64,000 nucleotides of DNA from Pseudanabaena sp. PCC 6802 (GTDB lineage: Bacteria > Cyanobacteriota > Cyanobacteriia > Pseudanabaenales > Pseudanabaenaceae): positions 4,371,793 through 4,435,792 of the forward strand of contig NZ_KB235914.1 of NCBI RefSeq assembly GCF_000332175.1, in the 5' to 3' direction. Below are positions 32,379 to 42,800 of this stretch, piece by piece. How positions within the stretch are numbered: the stretch's first letter is position 1; every line of letters starts with the position of its first letter. Position numbers and translations under genes: made by a program. The notes beneath the pieces are model-generated. The model was not told the DNA's origin, made no database searches, and saw nothing but the letters and a program-made list of their open reading frames with translations.

Positions 32379-34178
32379 ATGCGTCTATCTCAAATGCTAT
32401 GGGTAACTCTGCGCGAAGATCCGGCAGAGGCGGAAATTAAAAGCCATAAACTGCTGCTGCGAGCAGGCTATATTCGTCGCATTACCAGCGGGGTCTATGC
32501 CTACTTGCCCTTAATGTGGCGAGTCCTCCAAAAAATTTCAAGCATTGTCAGAGAGGAGATGAACGCCACTGGAGCGCAGGAATGCTTGCTGCCGCAACTG
32601 CAACCCTCGGAACTCTGGCAAGAGTCGGGGCGGTGGGATACCTACACTCAAGCTGAGGGGATTATGTTTGCGCTGAACGATCGCCTCGATCGCGAGTTAG
32701 GCTTAGGCCCCACCCATGAAGAAGTGATTACCGCGATCGCCCGCGATACGATCCGCTCTTATCGGCAGTTACCATTGCACCTGTATCAGATGCAAACCAA
32801 GTTCAGAGACGAAATTAGGCCGCGATTTGGCTTGATGCGAGGGCGCGAGTTCATCATGAAGGATGGCTACTCGTTTCATGCGAATACGGATAGCCTGAAG
32901 CAGACCTACAACGACATGCACCATGCGTATAGCAATATATTTAAGCGTTGTGGCGTAGAGTTTCGGGCGGTAGATGCTGACTCCGGCGCGATCGGCGGTT
33001 CCGGCTCCCAGGAATTTATGGTGCTGGCGGATGCCGGGGAAGATGAGGTGCTTTATACCGAGGATGGCAAATATGCCGCTAATGTCGAGAAAGCAGAGTC
33101 TCTGCCCCCCGACGCGGTGCCGTCCCCCTTTAAAACCTACGAAAAACGCCATACGCCCAACACGGAGACGATTGAGAAACTGTGTCAGGTATTGAAATGT
33201 CAAGCAACCCAGGCATTGAAGCAGGTTTTGTATCAAGCAACCTACGACAACGGCATAATTGTGTTGGTACTGGTTAGCATTCGTGCCGATCGGGAAGTCA
33301 ATGAAGTCAAACTGCAAAACGAACTGGTCAAACTAGCAGCGGACTACAAAGCGAAGACGGTGTTGGCTTTGCAAGTCCCAGATTCAGAGCAGCAACGGCA
33401 ATGGGCAGCCAAGCCACTGCCTGTGGGGTACATCGCGCCCGATCTCTCTGATGACTACATCGCTAAGTCCAAGCAAATCGCGCCTAAATTCCTGCGCTTA
33501 GTCGATCGCACTGCTGTCGATCTCAAGAATTTCGCTACGGGTGCGAACGAAACCGACTATCACGTCGTCGGTGCCAACTGGGGCAAGCAGTTCCCTCTGC
33601 CCGACAAAGTAGTTGATATTAGAAAAGCTCGCCCTGGCGATCGCGCCGTACATGACCCCAACCAACTCCTGCAAACCGCACGGGGAATTGAAGTGGGGCA
33701 TATTTTCCAACTGGGCACCAAATATTCGGCTGTTATGGGTGCCACCTATACCAACGAGCAGGGTGAAGATATCCCGTTAGTGATGGGTTGCTATGGTTTG
33801 GGCGTATCGCGCCTTGCTCAAGCGGCGATCGAACAGTCCCACGATGCCGATGGGATGATTTGGCCGATCGCGATCGCGCCGTATCACGCCATTATTACCG
33901 TCCCCAACGTGAAAGACGAGGCGCAGATGGCAGTGGCAGAGCAGCTTTATCGTACGCTCAACCTGGCAGGTATTGAAACCTTGCTCGACGATCGCGACGA
34001 AAGGGCAGGCGTTAAATTCAAAGATGCCGATCTGGTTGGGATTCCCTTCCGCATTGTCACGGGACGCAGTATTGCCGAGGGCAAAGTGGAGTTGGTCAAG
34101 CGGGCAACTAAGGAAACCTCTAACCTCGCTGTGGATGATGTAGTGGATTACCTGCGCAATGCGATCGCGAAAAATTGA
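32379..34178 (+). CDS. proS: Prolyl-tRNA synthetase
   Basis: The 599-residue class II enzyme charges tRNA-Pro. The bacterial long form is evident. Motif 1/2 segments are [40 protein letters not shown] and [15 protein letters not shown], with [20 protein letters not shown]. The editing (INS) domain runs about 230-390. Motif 3 is [14 protein letters not shown] (~468-481), and the anticodon-binding domain covers the last ~110 residues ([29 protein letters not shown]). It is transcribed alone, 522 bases from the upstream gene. Confidence 0.97.
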   Translation: MRLSQMLWVTLREDPAEAEIKSHKLLLRAGYIRRITSGVYAYLPLMWRVLQKISSIVREEMNATGAQECLLPQLQPSELWQESGRWDTYTQAEGIMFALNDRLDRELGLGPTHEEVITAIARDTIRSYRQLPLHLYQMQTKFRDEIRPRFGLMRGREFIMKDGYSFHANTDSLKQTYNDMHHAYSNIFKRCGVEFRAVDADSGAIGGSGSQEFMVLADAGEDEVLYTEDGKYAANVEKAESLPPDAVPSPFKTYEKRHTPNTETIEKLCQVLKCQATQALKQVLYQATYDNGIIVLVLVSIRADREVNEVKLQNELVKLAADYKAKTVLALQVPDSEQQRQWAAKPLPVGYIAPDLSDDYIAKSKQIAPKFLRLVDRTAVDLKNFATGANETDYHVVGANWGKQFPLPDKVVDIRKARPGDRAVHDPNQLLQTARGIEVGHIFQLGTKYSAVMGATYTNEQGEDIPLVMGCYGLGVSRLAQAAIEQSHDADGMIWPIAIAPYHAIITVPNVKDEAQMAVAEQLYRTLNLAGIETLLDDRDERAGVKFKDADLVGIPFRIVTGRSIAEGKVELVKRATKETSNLAVDDVVDYLRNAIAKN

Positions 34179-34346
34179 CGATGGAAAAAATTGGTAAGCG
34201 CCCGCCCGCTTTAAAAATCTCTATTTTCTTGTACCTGCTCAGAGAATTCCCTAAACTTAAGCAAAAGAACAACTCAGGCTAACGCGATGGGTAGCACATA
34301 TGCTGGTACAAAGGCTTAGAATAGGTGTAGAAAAGAAATTTTCGCT

Positions 34347-34592
34347 ATGAGCATTGTTGTCCCTGACGAAATTTTAACCACAGCCCGCATGACAGAGGCA
34401 GAAATGCGTCAGGAAATCGCTGTCATGCTCTTTCAGAAAGAGAAGCTTACCCTTGCCCAAGCCAGTCGATTTGCCGGAATGCACCGCGTTGCCTTTCAAC
34501 ATTTGCTTGCCAGCCGTCAAATTCCAGTACATTACGATGTGGAAGATTTCGAGCAGGACCTTCAAAATCTACGGGAGATGGGTAGATTGTGA
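34347..34592 (+). CDS. UPF0175-family antitoxin
   Basis: The 81-residue protein belongs to UPF0175: MSIVVPDEILTTARMTEAEM, RQEIAVMLFQKEKLTLAQAS and RFAGMHRVAFQHLLASRQIP, with an acidic C-terminus (YDVEDFEQDL). The helix-turn-helix-like middle (LTLAQASRFAGMHRVAFQHLL) suggests DNA binding and autoregulation. It overlaps the toxin gene by four bases (GTGA). This family regularly precedes DUF3368 PIN proteins. Confidence 0.88.
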   Translation: MSIVVPDEILTTARMTEAEMRQEIAVMLFQKEKLTLAQASRFAGMHRVAFQHLLASRQIPVHYDVEDFEQDLQNLREMGRL

Positions 34593-35083
34593 TTGCTGTC
34601 AGCGATACATCACCCATCAACAATCTTGCTGCAATTAATCAGCTTCACCTCTTACATCAAATTTATGGAACAATTATCATTCCTGAAGCAGTTTATCGAG
34701 AACTAACCGACCCTAATTTTCCCGTTGCAGGCGCAACAGAAGTACAAACTCTTGACTGGATTCAAACATCTGTTGTTCGCAATCGCATTGTCGTCGCAAC
34801 ACTGGTCAACGAACTCGATATTGGCGAAGCTGAGGCGATCGCTTTAGCACTTGAGGTTCACGCCGATTGGGTCTTGATTGATGAGCGGCGCGGTCGGCTA
34901 TTAGCAGCTAGTCTCAAGCTTCGTTATACAGGTATCTTGGGGATTTTAGTCGAAGCAAAAAGCCAAGGTTTGATTGCTAAAGTCAAGCCTTTATTAGATG
35001 CTTTGAGCAACGAGGCTGGATTTTGGGTTGCAGAACCTTTGTACAAGCATATTTTACAACTTGTTAATGAAGATAACTCCTAG
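34589..35083 (+). CDS. DUF3368 / PIN-domain ribonuclease toxin
   Basis: The 164-residue protein has the PIN-type acidic pattern: VSDTSPINNLAAINQLHLLH (first Asp), IPEAVYRELTD, ELDIGEAEAIALALEV (Glu pair) and WVLIDERRGRLLAASL (Asp). DUF3368 proteins are VapC-like RNases paired with UPF0175 antitoxins. GTG 34589 overlaps the antitoxin stop. All four acidic positions are present, so an active nuclease is expected. Confidence 0.87.
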   Translation: MIAVSDTSPINNLAAINQLHLLHQIYGTIIIPEAVYRELTDPNFPVAGATEVQTLDWIQTSVVRNRIVVATLVNELDIGEAEAIALALEVHADWVLIDERRGRLLAASLKLRYTGILGILVEAKSQGLIAKVKPLLDALSNEAGFWVAEPLYKHILQLVNEDNS

Positions 35084-35120
35084 GAAATAAAGTAAACTTT
35101 TTCTTATTCAAGATAACAAA

Positions 35121-35540
35121 ATGGATATCAATTTACTAGCTTTACCCGGTCTTGTCACAATTCTGGCTTTGCTGCTCTACTACGGCCTCACGATCGGGGT
35201 TGGCATCGCTCGCTACAAATATAAAATCCCCGCGCCTGCCATTACTGGAGATGAAAATTTCGAGCGCATTTTCCGCGCCCACCAAAATACATTGGAGCAA
35301 TTAGCTCTATTTCTGCCCAGCCTGTGGTTGTTTAGCATTTTTAACAATCCGGTCTGGGGTGCAGCCATTGGTGGGGTGTGGGTGTTAGGCCGCATTGCTT
35401 ATGCTTGGGGCTATTACGTTGCTGCCGAAAAACGCGCGCTTGGCAACGGTGTGGCGACCCTGTCGATGCTGACCTTGTTAATTGGTAGCGCGATCGCGAT
35501 CGCGGGCAAAATTCTAGTACTGATTAATTTGAAGGCGTAG
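35121..35540 (+). CDS. MAPEG-family membrane protein
   Basis: The 139-residue protein has four predicted helices (about 8-28, 60-75, 78-98, 112-135). The MAPEG signature region is ENFERIFRAHQNTLEQLALF (E-R-x-x-R-A-x-x-N). MAPEG enzymes include microsomal glutathione S-transferases and leukotriene C4 synthases; bacterial members conjugate glutathione to electrophiles or reduce peroxides. It begins 37 bases after the PIN toxin gene but is unrelated to it. Confidence 0.88.
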   Translation: MDINLLALPGLVTILALLLYYGLTIGVGIARYKYKIPAPAITGDENFERIFRAHQNTLEQLALFLPSLWLFSIFNNPVWGAAIGGVWVLGRIAYAWGYYVAAEKRALGNGVATLSMLTLLIGSAIAIAGKILVLINLKA

Positions 35541-35573
35541 TAGAATCTTGGGACTCCCATAGCGATCGATCCG

Positions 35574-38153
35574 ATGGTAAATGCAGCGATCAGCGTATCC
35601 GTAGCTCAGACGAATTACCAAGCGAGTGCTGCCACCAGGACGCAGGCTCTGGTGCAGGTCTTAGTCGATTGCCAGGGTATTGAAGGTTTGTTAACCTACT
35701 CTATTCCTGCCGACATGAAGATTGCCGTGGGGGATATTCTGACCGTGCCCCTGGGAGCGCGCTACGTGGGCGCGATCGCTCTGCATCTAGTCAATGCATC
35801 GGAACAACCGGAATTTGATGGAGAGATCAAACCCGTTAGCTCTCTGGTCAGCACGGGGATTTTTCCGCCTTACTACTGGCAATTACTCGCTCGCACTGCC
35901 GAATATTACCGCACTCCCCTAATTCAAACCGTCAAAGCTGCTTTACCACCCAAGTTAATGGATCGCGGCAGCTATCGCATCCGCATTAACGCACAGATTG
36001 AAGCAATCGATGAAGCGAATCTCTCTCCAGCGGCGAGGGCGGTATGGCAGTTTCTAAGCGATCGCGCGAGTCAATCTCATCATAAATCCGATCGCAAAGG
36101 TGTAACGCAGAAATATCTATATCAACATCTGTCTCATTATACCCATCCTGGATTGAAGGAACTACATCAACTAGGCTATATCTCTACATATCTGGAGCCG
36201 CCGCAGCGCCCGCAGCCTAAGTACGAAGATTGCGTGATTCTCTTGCGATCGCCGGATGAATATCTCACTACACGGCAAAAGGAAGTTATTACTGTCCTGC
36301 AAAGGCTGGGGGGCGACGTGCTGCGATCGCAACTGATCGAACAAGCAAAAACCACCTATGCCTCTCTACAAAATCTAGCAAAGAAAGGTTATATCGCGAT
36401 TGAAGCACGGGAGTGTTTGCGTCTGGGGGATAAAACCCATGTTGTCGCTAAAGATCGCCCCAAGCAACTCACGCCAGCTCAAGCAGAAGCCTTAGCTCGG
36501 ATTCAAGCTCTCACATCGACCAGTACGCTTCTCCTGCATGGCGTTACGGGTTCGGGCAAAACGGAAGTTTATCTACAGGCGATCGCGCCAGTTTTGCAAC
36601 AAGGAAAATCCGCTTTAGTCCTGGTACCGGAAATTGGCTTGACTCCGCAGTTGATGGATCGATTTCGGGCGCGCTTTGGCGATCGCTATGTAAATGCTTA
36701 CCACAGCCAGCTTTCTGATGGCGAGCGGTTTGACACCTGGCGGCAGATGCTATCCGGCGAGCCGCAGATTGCGATCGGTACGCGATCGGCAGTATTTGCA
36801 CCATTACACAATCTGGGTTTAATCGTCCTCGATGAGGAACACGATTCCAGCTTCAAGCAGGATCGCCCTCAGCCCTGCTACCACGCTCGTACGGTGGCAC
36901 AATGGCGCTCTGAATTAGAAGATTGTCCCTTGATTCTTGGCTCGGCCACGCCTTCGACTGAGATGCTGTATTTGGTGAAGGCACAAGGCAGTCAAACTTC
37001 TATTGGCGATCTGGATTCGCAAAATCCCCAAGATTTACCCGAGATATCCGAGCGACAATCGATCCAATATCTCACTCTACCCGATCGCATCGGTAATAAG
37101 CCCATGCCACCGATCGCGGTAGTGGATATGCGCGAAGAGTTGAAATCCGGCAACTGGTCGATGTTCAGTCGGCAATTGCAAGCAGCGATCGCCAGAATGC
37201 AGGCACAGGGCAAGCAGGGCATTCTGTTTATCCATCGACGGGGGCACAGTACATTTGTTTCCTGCCGCAGTTGCGGGCACGTCATGATGTGTCCCCACTG
37301 CGATGTCTCGCTCTCCTATCACGTCTCGCCAACTAGAAAAGATGGCGATTTGCGCTGCCACTATTGCAACTACGTCCAAACCAAGCCGCGCAGTTGTCCT
37401 GCCTGCGGTTCGCCCTATTTCAAGCACTTTGGTAGCGGTACCCAAAAAGTAGAGCAGGAGCTGACCCAGCTTTTCCCCAGCCTGCGTTTAATTCGCTTTG
37501 ATAGCGATACCACTCGAAATAAGGATGGACATCGATCGCTATTGTCACAGTTCCAAGCAGGCGAAGCAGATCTGCTGATCGGCACCCAAATGATTGCGAA
37601 AGGAATCGATATCCCTCAAGTAACTTTGGTGGGTGTAATCTCTGCCGATGGTTTGCTGAATTTCTCTGACTACCGTGCTGGCGAACGGGCATTCCAAACT
37701 CTGACTCAGGTAGCAGGTAGAGCGGGGCGCGGTGACGATCCTGGTGAGGTAATAATCCAGACGTACACGCCCGAGCATCCTGTAATTCAAGCCGTACAAA
37801 CCTACGACTTTAATAATTTTATGCAGAGCGAGCTAGGACATCGAGCGGCGCTTAGCTATCCCCCCATCGGGCAAATGGCGTTGATTCATCTCAGCAGTGC
37901 CGACGCGATCGCAGTGGAAACGGCAAGCGATCGTCTGGCAGAATATCTGCAAGCCCAAAGCAATGATTGGGAAGTACTGGGGCCGGCTCCAGCGGCGGTG
38001 ACCAGGGTAAAAAATCGCTATCGCTGGCAGATTCTGCTTAAATTCAATTCTTCGGCTTTACCGCACCTACCAAATCTAGAAACCCTACGTTCCGCTCTTG
38101 GCTCCAGATCGGTACGACTCGCAATTGACATCGATCCTCTAACTATTCTTTAG
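35574..38153 (+). CDS. priA: Primosomal protein N' (replication restart helicase PriA)
   Basis: The 859-residue 3'-5' helicase reloads the replisome at stalled forks. The N-terminal DNA-binding part (~25-130) has PLGARYVGAIALHL. Walker A is GVTGSGKTEVYL (~323-334), Walker B LIVLDEEHDSSFK (~417), and LGSATPSTEML follows. The zinc-binding cluster is CRSCGHVMMCPHCD and CHYCNYVQTKPRSCPACG (~564-612). Motif V/VI are IGTQMIAKGID and TQVAGRAGRGDDPG. The protein is longer than E. coli PriA (732), with extra sequence in the winged-helix region (~150-240), as is usual in cyanobacteria. Confidence 0.96.
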   Translation: MVNAAISVSVAQTNYQASAATRTQALVQVLVDCQGIEGLLTYSIPADMKIAVGDILTVPLGARYVGAIALHLVNASEQPEFDGEIKPVSSLVSTGIFPPYYWQLLARTAEYYRTPLIQTVKAALPPKLMDRGSYRIRINAQIEAIDEANLSPAARAVWQFLSDRASQSHHKSDRKGVTQKYLYQHLSHYTHPGLKELHQLGYISTYLEPPQRPQPKYEDCVILLRSPDEYLTTRQKEVITVLQRLGGDVLRSQLIEQAKTTYASLQNLAKKGYIAIEARECLRLGDKTHVVAKDRPKQLTPAQAEALARIQALTSTSTLLLHGVTGSGKTEVYLQAIAPVLQQGKSALVLVPEIGLTPQLMDRFRARFGDRYVNAYHSQLSDGERFDTWRQMLSGEPQIAIGTRSAVFAPLHNLGLIVLDEEHDSSFKQDRPQPCYHARTVAQWRSELEDCPLILGSATPSTEMLYLVKAQGSQTSIGDLDSQNPQDLPEISERQSIQYLTLPDRIGNKPMPPIAVVDMREELKSGNWSMFSRQLQAAIARMQAQGKQGILFIHRRGHSTFVSCRSCGHVMMCPHCDVSLSYHVSPTRKDGDLRCHYCNYVQTKPRSCPACGSPYFKHFGSGTQKVEQELTQLFPSLRLIRFDSDTTRNKDGHRSLLSQFQAGEADLLIGTQMIAKGIDIPQVTLVGVISADGLLNFSDYRAGERAFQTLTQVAGRAGRGDDPGEVIIQTYTPEHPVIQAVQTYDFNNFMQSELGHRAALSYPPIGQMALIHLSSADAIAVETASDRLAEYLQAQSNDWEVLGPAPAAVTRVKNRYRWQILLKFNSSALPHLPNLETLRSALGSRSVRLAIDIDPLTIL

Positions 38154-38158
38154 TGGAA

Positions 38159-38677
38159 TTAGGGATTGAGAGTTTGAAAAAGCTCTGCGATAGATTTCAT
38201 GGGGAGATAAAGTTTCATGGGATTTTGTTGAAATTGCTGGAAGCCATACTTGATGTAAAAACTTACTGCATCCTCGTCGATTGCTTCGGCGATCGCTGCT
38301 AGAGATGCCACCTGAGTCGATGCATGTAATGCTTTTCTTAGTGCATCCACTAACATCAATTCGCCAAATCTCTTGCCTTTTTGCTTGCGATCTACGGCAA
38401 GACGACCTAGCAATGTTGCTGGCAATTGAGGATAACGAGGTAAGTGCTTGGCAAAAGCTTCATCTAAGACTGTAATGTTAATCGTATAGGCAGAAAGCGT
38501 GTAGTATGCCAAAACATCAGGATCGGGATCGTCAATCAAGACAAATACTGTCGCCGAACGTCTTTTGAGATCCTGAGACGCTTGTTTGCGGATGTAATTG
38601 TCTAGACTACCCTTGCCGCAGGAAAAGTCGGAACGGTTATGCCTGCGACTATCGAGTGGTTCAATCTTGAGAACCAT
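38159..38677 (-). CDS. GNAT-family toxin, TacT-like
   Basis: The 172-residue acetyltransferase is of the TacT/AtaT type that acetylates aminoacyl-tRNA. The start MVLKIEPLDSRRHNRSDFSC and GKGSLDNYIRKQASQDLKRR is a hallmark (F-x-C-G-x-x-x-L-D-x-Y-L). The acetyl-CoA loop reads LAVDRKQKGKRFGELMLVDA, and the end reads YIKYGFQQFQQNPMKLYLPM. It follows the DUF1778 antitoxin with a one-base overlap (TAATG). It ends six bases from the convergent priA gene. Confidence 0.92.
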   Translation of the reverse strand: MVLKIEPLDSRRHNRSDFSCGKGSLDNYIRKQASQDLKRRSATVFVLIDDPDPDVLAYYTLSAYTINITVLDEAFAKHLPRYPQLPATLLGRLAVDRKQKGKRFGELMLVDALRKALHASTQVASLAAIAEAIDEDAVSFYIKYGFQQFQQNPMKLYLPMKSIAELFQTLNP

Positions 38678-38967
38678 TATTCCGCGTTCATTACTTGCTT
38701 GTGCCGTAAGGCTGCTGCTTTCAGCGCATCATTAGGCTCAGGAGGGTTAAGGAGAGCATCAACAAAAATTGCGCTATCCTCAATACTAAGTTTTAGCGAT
38801 TGGTGCTGCTGAATAACTCGGATTGCTTCTGTTTGTACGCTTGCAACCACAAAATCTGTGAGCGTACGTCCTTCTAAATCAGCTGCTTGCTGCCAAAGCG
38901 CCTTAATCTCAGGGCTAATCCGAGCTTCTAGTCTCGCCATCGATTGGGAATTAGTTGCAGTTGCCAT
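38677..38967 (-). CDS. DUF1778 (TacA-like) antitoxin
   Basis: The 96-residue protein has the ribbon-helix-helix N-terminus of DUF1778: MARLEARISPEIKALWQQAA, DLEGRTLTDFVVASVQTEAI. The tail that wraps the toxin has ESKL-like SLKLSIEDSAIFVDALLNPP. DUF1778 proteins bind their own promoter and neutralise the GNAT toxin. The start codon (38967) and one-base overlap with the toxin gene define a complete TacAT-type module. Confidence 0.92.
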   Translation of the reverse strand: MATATNSQSMARLEARISPEIKALWQQAADLEGRTLTDFVVASVQTEAIRVIQQHQSLKLSIEDSAIFVDALLNPPEPNDALKAAALRHKQVMNAE

Positions 38968-39047
38968 ATCGATAAAAGCAAAATTGCATTATTAGCTATA
39001 TTATACGGCTATTTGCCGCATGTCAATATTTCCAATTACCCACCTTT

Positions 39048-39182
39048 TATAGCGATCGTAAATGATTTATAGCTATAGCCAATAGGCTTAGGACGGGGTG
39101 CAGGAGTGGAACCCCTGCGTGGAGGCGTGGGGGCTGCGCCCCCTGTCCTAACAGATCTGTCTACGGCTATACGATCGCTATA
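39048..39182. mobile_element. MITE-like element with perfect 13-bp terminal inverted repeats (R3)
   Basis: TATAGCGATCGTA (39048-39060) and TACGATCGCTATA (39170-39182) are perfect inverted copies bounding 135 bases. The GC-rich interior (39090-39150) matches the repeat at 318-394 (GGGGTGCAGG.GTGGAA, CCTGTCCTAACAGAT). Its TATAGCG ends resemble those of the element at 32030. It has no coding capacity and sits two bases from the Uma2 stop. Confidence 0.68.
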
Positions 39183-39183
39183 G

Positions 39184-39750
39184 TTATTTTTGTGGCAAAT
39201 TTACTCCACGATACAATTCTTCGATCGCTACCTCAATCTCCATACTCTTCAAAACAACTCGATCGCCAGCATGATAAATCTCTATTTCCCATTGCTCTCC
39301 ATCGCCCACGCGACGGCGGCATTCTATTTTCATCTCATCCTGCGAGATTAGAACGTACTCTTCTAAAGATTCGATCTGTTGATAATCGTTAAACTTATCA
39401 CCGCGATCGAAATTTTCCGTTGATGGTGAAAGTACTTCAGCGATTAACTTGGGGTAGCGTTTGATGTAGCGATCGTCGCGATCGCGACGATCGCAGGTGA
39501 CAAAGGCATCGGGGTAGTAGAACAATGCATCTTTGTAATTGACTTTGACATTTCCAGATCGCACTGCGCAATCTTGCGATCGCGCTTTCTGACGCAGAAG
39601 TTCGATTAGATTTAGGCACAGTTCATCATGGTCGTCACTTCCCCCTGCCATAGCATAGACTAAACCATAGCGATATTCGTGTCGAAACATGCTGTCGCGT
39701 TCGATCGCAAGGTATTCTTGGGGACTAAATCCAGATGGAATGGCGATCAT
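39184..39750 (-). CDS. Uma2-family endonuclease
   Basis: The 188-residue protein is a standard-length Uma2 member: GFSPQEYLAIERDSMFRHEY, RYGLVYAMAGGSDDHDELCL, RSGNVKVNYKDALFYYPDAF, VTCDRRDRDDRYIKRYPKLI and AEVLSPSTENFDRGDKFNDY. The Asp of YYPDAFV and the Glu of AEVLSPST correspond to the PD-(D/E)XK-like core. Its 3' end abuts the R3 element. It is transcribed in the same direction as chlH, 116 bases downstream of the position where chlH ends. Confidence 0.9.
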   Translation of the reverse strand: MIAIPSGFSPQEYLAIERDSMFRHEYRYGLVYAMAGGSDDHDELCLNLIELLRQKARSQDCAVRSGNVKVNYKDALFYYPDAFVTCDRRDRDDRYIKRYPKLIAEVLSPSTENFDRGDKFNDYQQIESLEEYVLISQDEMKIECRRRVGDGEQWEIEIYHAGDRVVLKSMEIEVAIEELYRGVNLPQK

Positions 39751-39866
39751 ATTAGCTTACTGTCTCTCGTAAAGATTGACTCGTAATAGTCAGAGAGGTT
39801 AGGGCAGGCACGGGGCACTGCTCCTACGTCTCTATAATTATCGGTGTTTCTTTGTGGGAATCGTTT

Positions 39867-42800
39867 TTAATCTACTCCTTCGATGCGGTCTTCTAGTTCC
39901 TGGTAGAGATCGCGCAGCATTTGCAGGTTCTGGTCGCTGGTTTCCCAGTACCCCCTGCCATTTACCTCCAGTAACGTGCCGACGATCTTGCGGAAAGAGT
40001 GAGGGTTGAGATTCTTGAGGCGATCGCGCATCTCTGCATCCTGGACGTAGACATCATTGACATCCTCATAGACCCAATTGTCCACCGCGCCAGCGGTTGC
40101 CGACCATCCCATCGTATTCACCAGGCGCTTGGAGATCTCGCGCACGCCTTCATAGCCGTGGTTGAGCATGCCTTCGTACCATTTGGGATTCAACAATTTG
40201 GTGCGAGAGTCGAGGCGCACGGTTTCGCTGAGGGTGCGTACCTGGGCGTTAGCTGTAGTGGTATCGGCCATGTAGGCACTGGGCTGCTTGCCGTCGCTTC
40301 TAAGACTCGCTACCACTTTAGTCGGGTCGGAGTCGAAGTAGTGACTGACATCGGTGAGGCTGATTTCCGAGGAATCGAGGTTTTGGAACGTGACATCGAC
40401 GGATTTGAGCGATGATTCGTACAACTGGCGTTGCTGCACGTTATTCACCTCAGAGCCAAACGCAAAGGATTTGCGCGACAAATACATCTGTTGCAGATCC
40501 GACTCGCTTTCCCAGGTGCTATTCTCCACCGCCAGGTTAACATTAGAGGAATAGGAACCAGCCGCGTTACTAAACACCCGCGTCGCTGCTTGGCGAAGCG
40601 TGACACCAAATTCCTCTGCCTGAGCGATCGCGTGCTTGCGCACGAAGTTCATCTCTAGCGGCTCGTCGGCCTCGGCAGCCATGCGAATGGCGCGATCTAG
40701 CAAATCCATTTGATTTACAAATAGATCCCGGAACACACCGGAACAGTTCACCACGACATCAATGCGAGGGCGACCTAACTCTTCTAATGGGATTAACTCC
40801 AGGCGGTTCACTCTACCCAAAGCATCAGGTAACGGTTTAACTCCCACCATGCAAAGCACCTGTGCTAGCGATTCGCCGTAGGTTTTGATGTTATCCGTAC
40901 CCCAGAGCACGCAAGCTATGGTTTCGGGGTAATTGCCGTTATTTTCAGATTTCTGGCGATCTAGCAACCGTTCCACTACGACCTGGGCTGCCTGTACGGC
41001 GGCGCTGGTGGGAATCGACTGCGGATCGAGGGCGTGCATGTTTTTGCCCGTGGGCAATACGCCCGGATTGCGGATGGGGTCGCCACCAGGGCTAGGGGTA
41101 ATGTATTCCCCTTCCAAAGCTCGAATGAGACCGCCTAGCTCGTTATCCGCCACAATTTGTTTGAGACAGAATTCCAAAAATTCAAATAGGGGATCGATCG
41201 CTTCCGAATCGATCGCCTTATAGCCTGATTCGTGCAGAGAGGTAATCCAGGGTTCGGTTTTACCCATGCTGAGGAAGTTGAGCACGGATAGTTTGGAAAT
41301 TCGCCCATCGGCATCGGCTTTGGCTTTGACCAACGCCCCTACAGCTTTATTAGTCGTAGCGCGAATCTGTGCCAGTAACTCAACATCCTCTAAGATGCCC
41401 TTATCGCTAGATTTAAATAGCTGTTCGATATCCCTCCCAATGCTTTCACAGATAATTCTCGGTAAAGATTTGATATTGTCTTCAGGGCGATCGAAGCTGG
41501 CGATGCTGGCTAAGACATCAGTGACATCTTCGATTTTGGGTGCTTCGCCGACTACGTGAAGACCGCAGGGCAGAACGCGAGACTCAATTTCCATGAGCTT
41601 GTTGTACACTTTCCCAACAATATTGTCGCGTTCTTCCAAACTCATGTCCTTAGCGTCGCGATCGCCGAGATCGACATCTTTATCCAGATTAACCAACCGG
41701 ACCTTATCCATAATCGTGTTGGTAATCGAGACACCGCGATTGCCCAGGCGCAGTTCTTTATAAGAACCGATCAGTTCGTTAAGTTCGTTTAAGCCACGGT
41801 TAAGTCCGGCAGTTTCGGGGGCGGGGGTGATGTAGCTAATCGTGGTGGCATAGCCGCGTCGCTTGGCGATCGTGCATTCCGAAGGGTTATTGACGGCGTA
41901 GTAGTAGATATTTGGCAAAGCGCCGATCAAGTTATCGGGATAGCATTCGCCCGACAGACCGATCTGCTTGCCTGGCATGAACTCCAGGGAGCCGTGGGTG
42001 CCGAAGTGCAGTACGGCATCGGCTTGCCAGATTTTGTTGAGGTAAGTGTAGTAGGCGGCAAACCCGTGGTGGGGCGAGGCGGACTTGCTGAATAGCAGGC
42101 GCATGGGGTCGCCTTCGTAGCCAAACGTTGGTTGTACGCCCACAAACACGTTGCCGTAGTGCTTGCCGTAGACCAGCAAGTTCTGTCCGTCGGAGTTGAG
42201 ATGTCCGGGTGCGGGACCCCATTGCGCGGCGATGCTTTCGTAGTAAGGTGTACTGGCCTCGTACTCCGGCACGGAGAGCCTGGCGGCGATGTTTAGCTCC
42301 GGACTACCGGCAATCGCGTTAGGATTGTGCAAAATTTCCTGCATCAGGGCTTCGCCGTTGGCGGGCAGGTCGTGCACGTCATAGCCATTATTTGCTAGCG
42401 ACTGCACCACCTTATGCACGGAGGCAAATACATCCAGATACGCCGCCGTACCGATATTGCCCTTATCCGGCGGGAAGCTAAAGATGGTAATCGCAATTTT
42501 CTTTTGGCAGCGGGGCTTGCGGCGCAGGTTTGCCCACTTCATGGCACGACTGGCAATCATCTCAACGCGATCGCTGAGCGTGATCGCCCGCCCTGTCAAC
42601 TCATCGCGCCCGGACATCACGATCGGATCGACGGCACCATCCAGTTCGGGCAAAGCTACCTGTAAAGCCACCTGCACGGGATGCAGTCCCAGATCGCTAT
42701 TCTGCCACTCCTCTGTGGTCTGGAACACGAGGGGCAACACCACCATGTAGGGGCAGTTGAGTTTTTCCAGTGCCGCTACGGCTTTGGGGTGATCTTGACG

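Noticed and set aside
34181-34282. 33-codon ORF immediately after proS
   Set aside because: No Shine-Dalgarno sequence and no recognised sequence; it may be chance.
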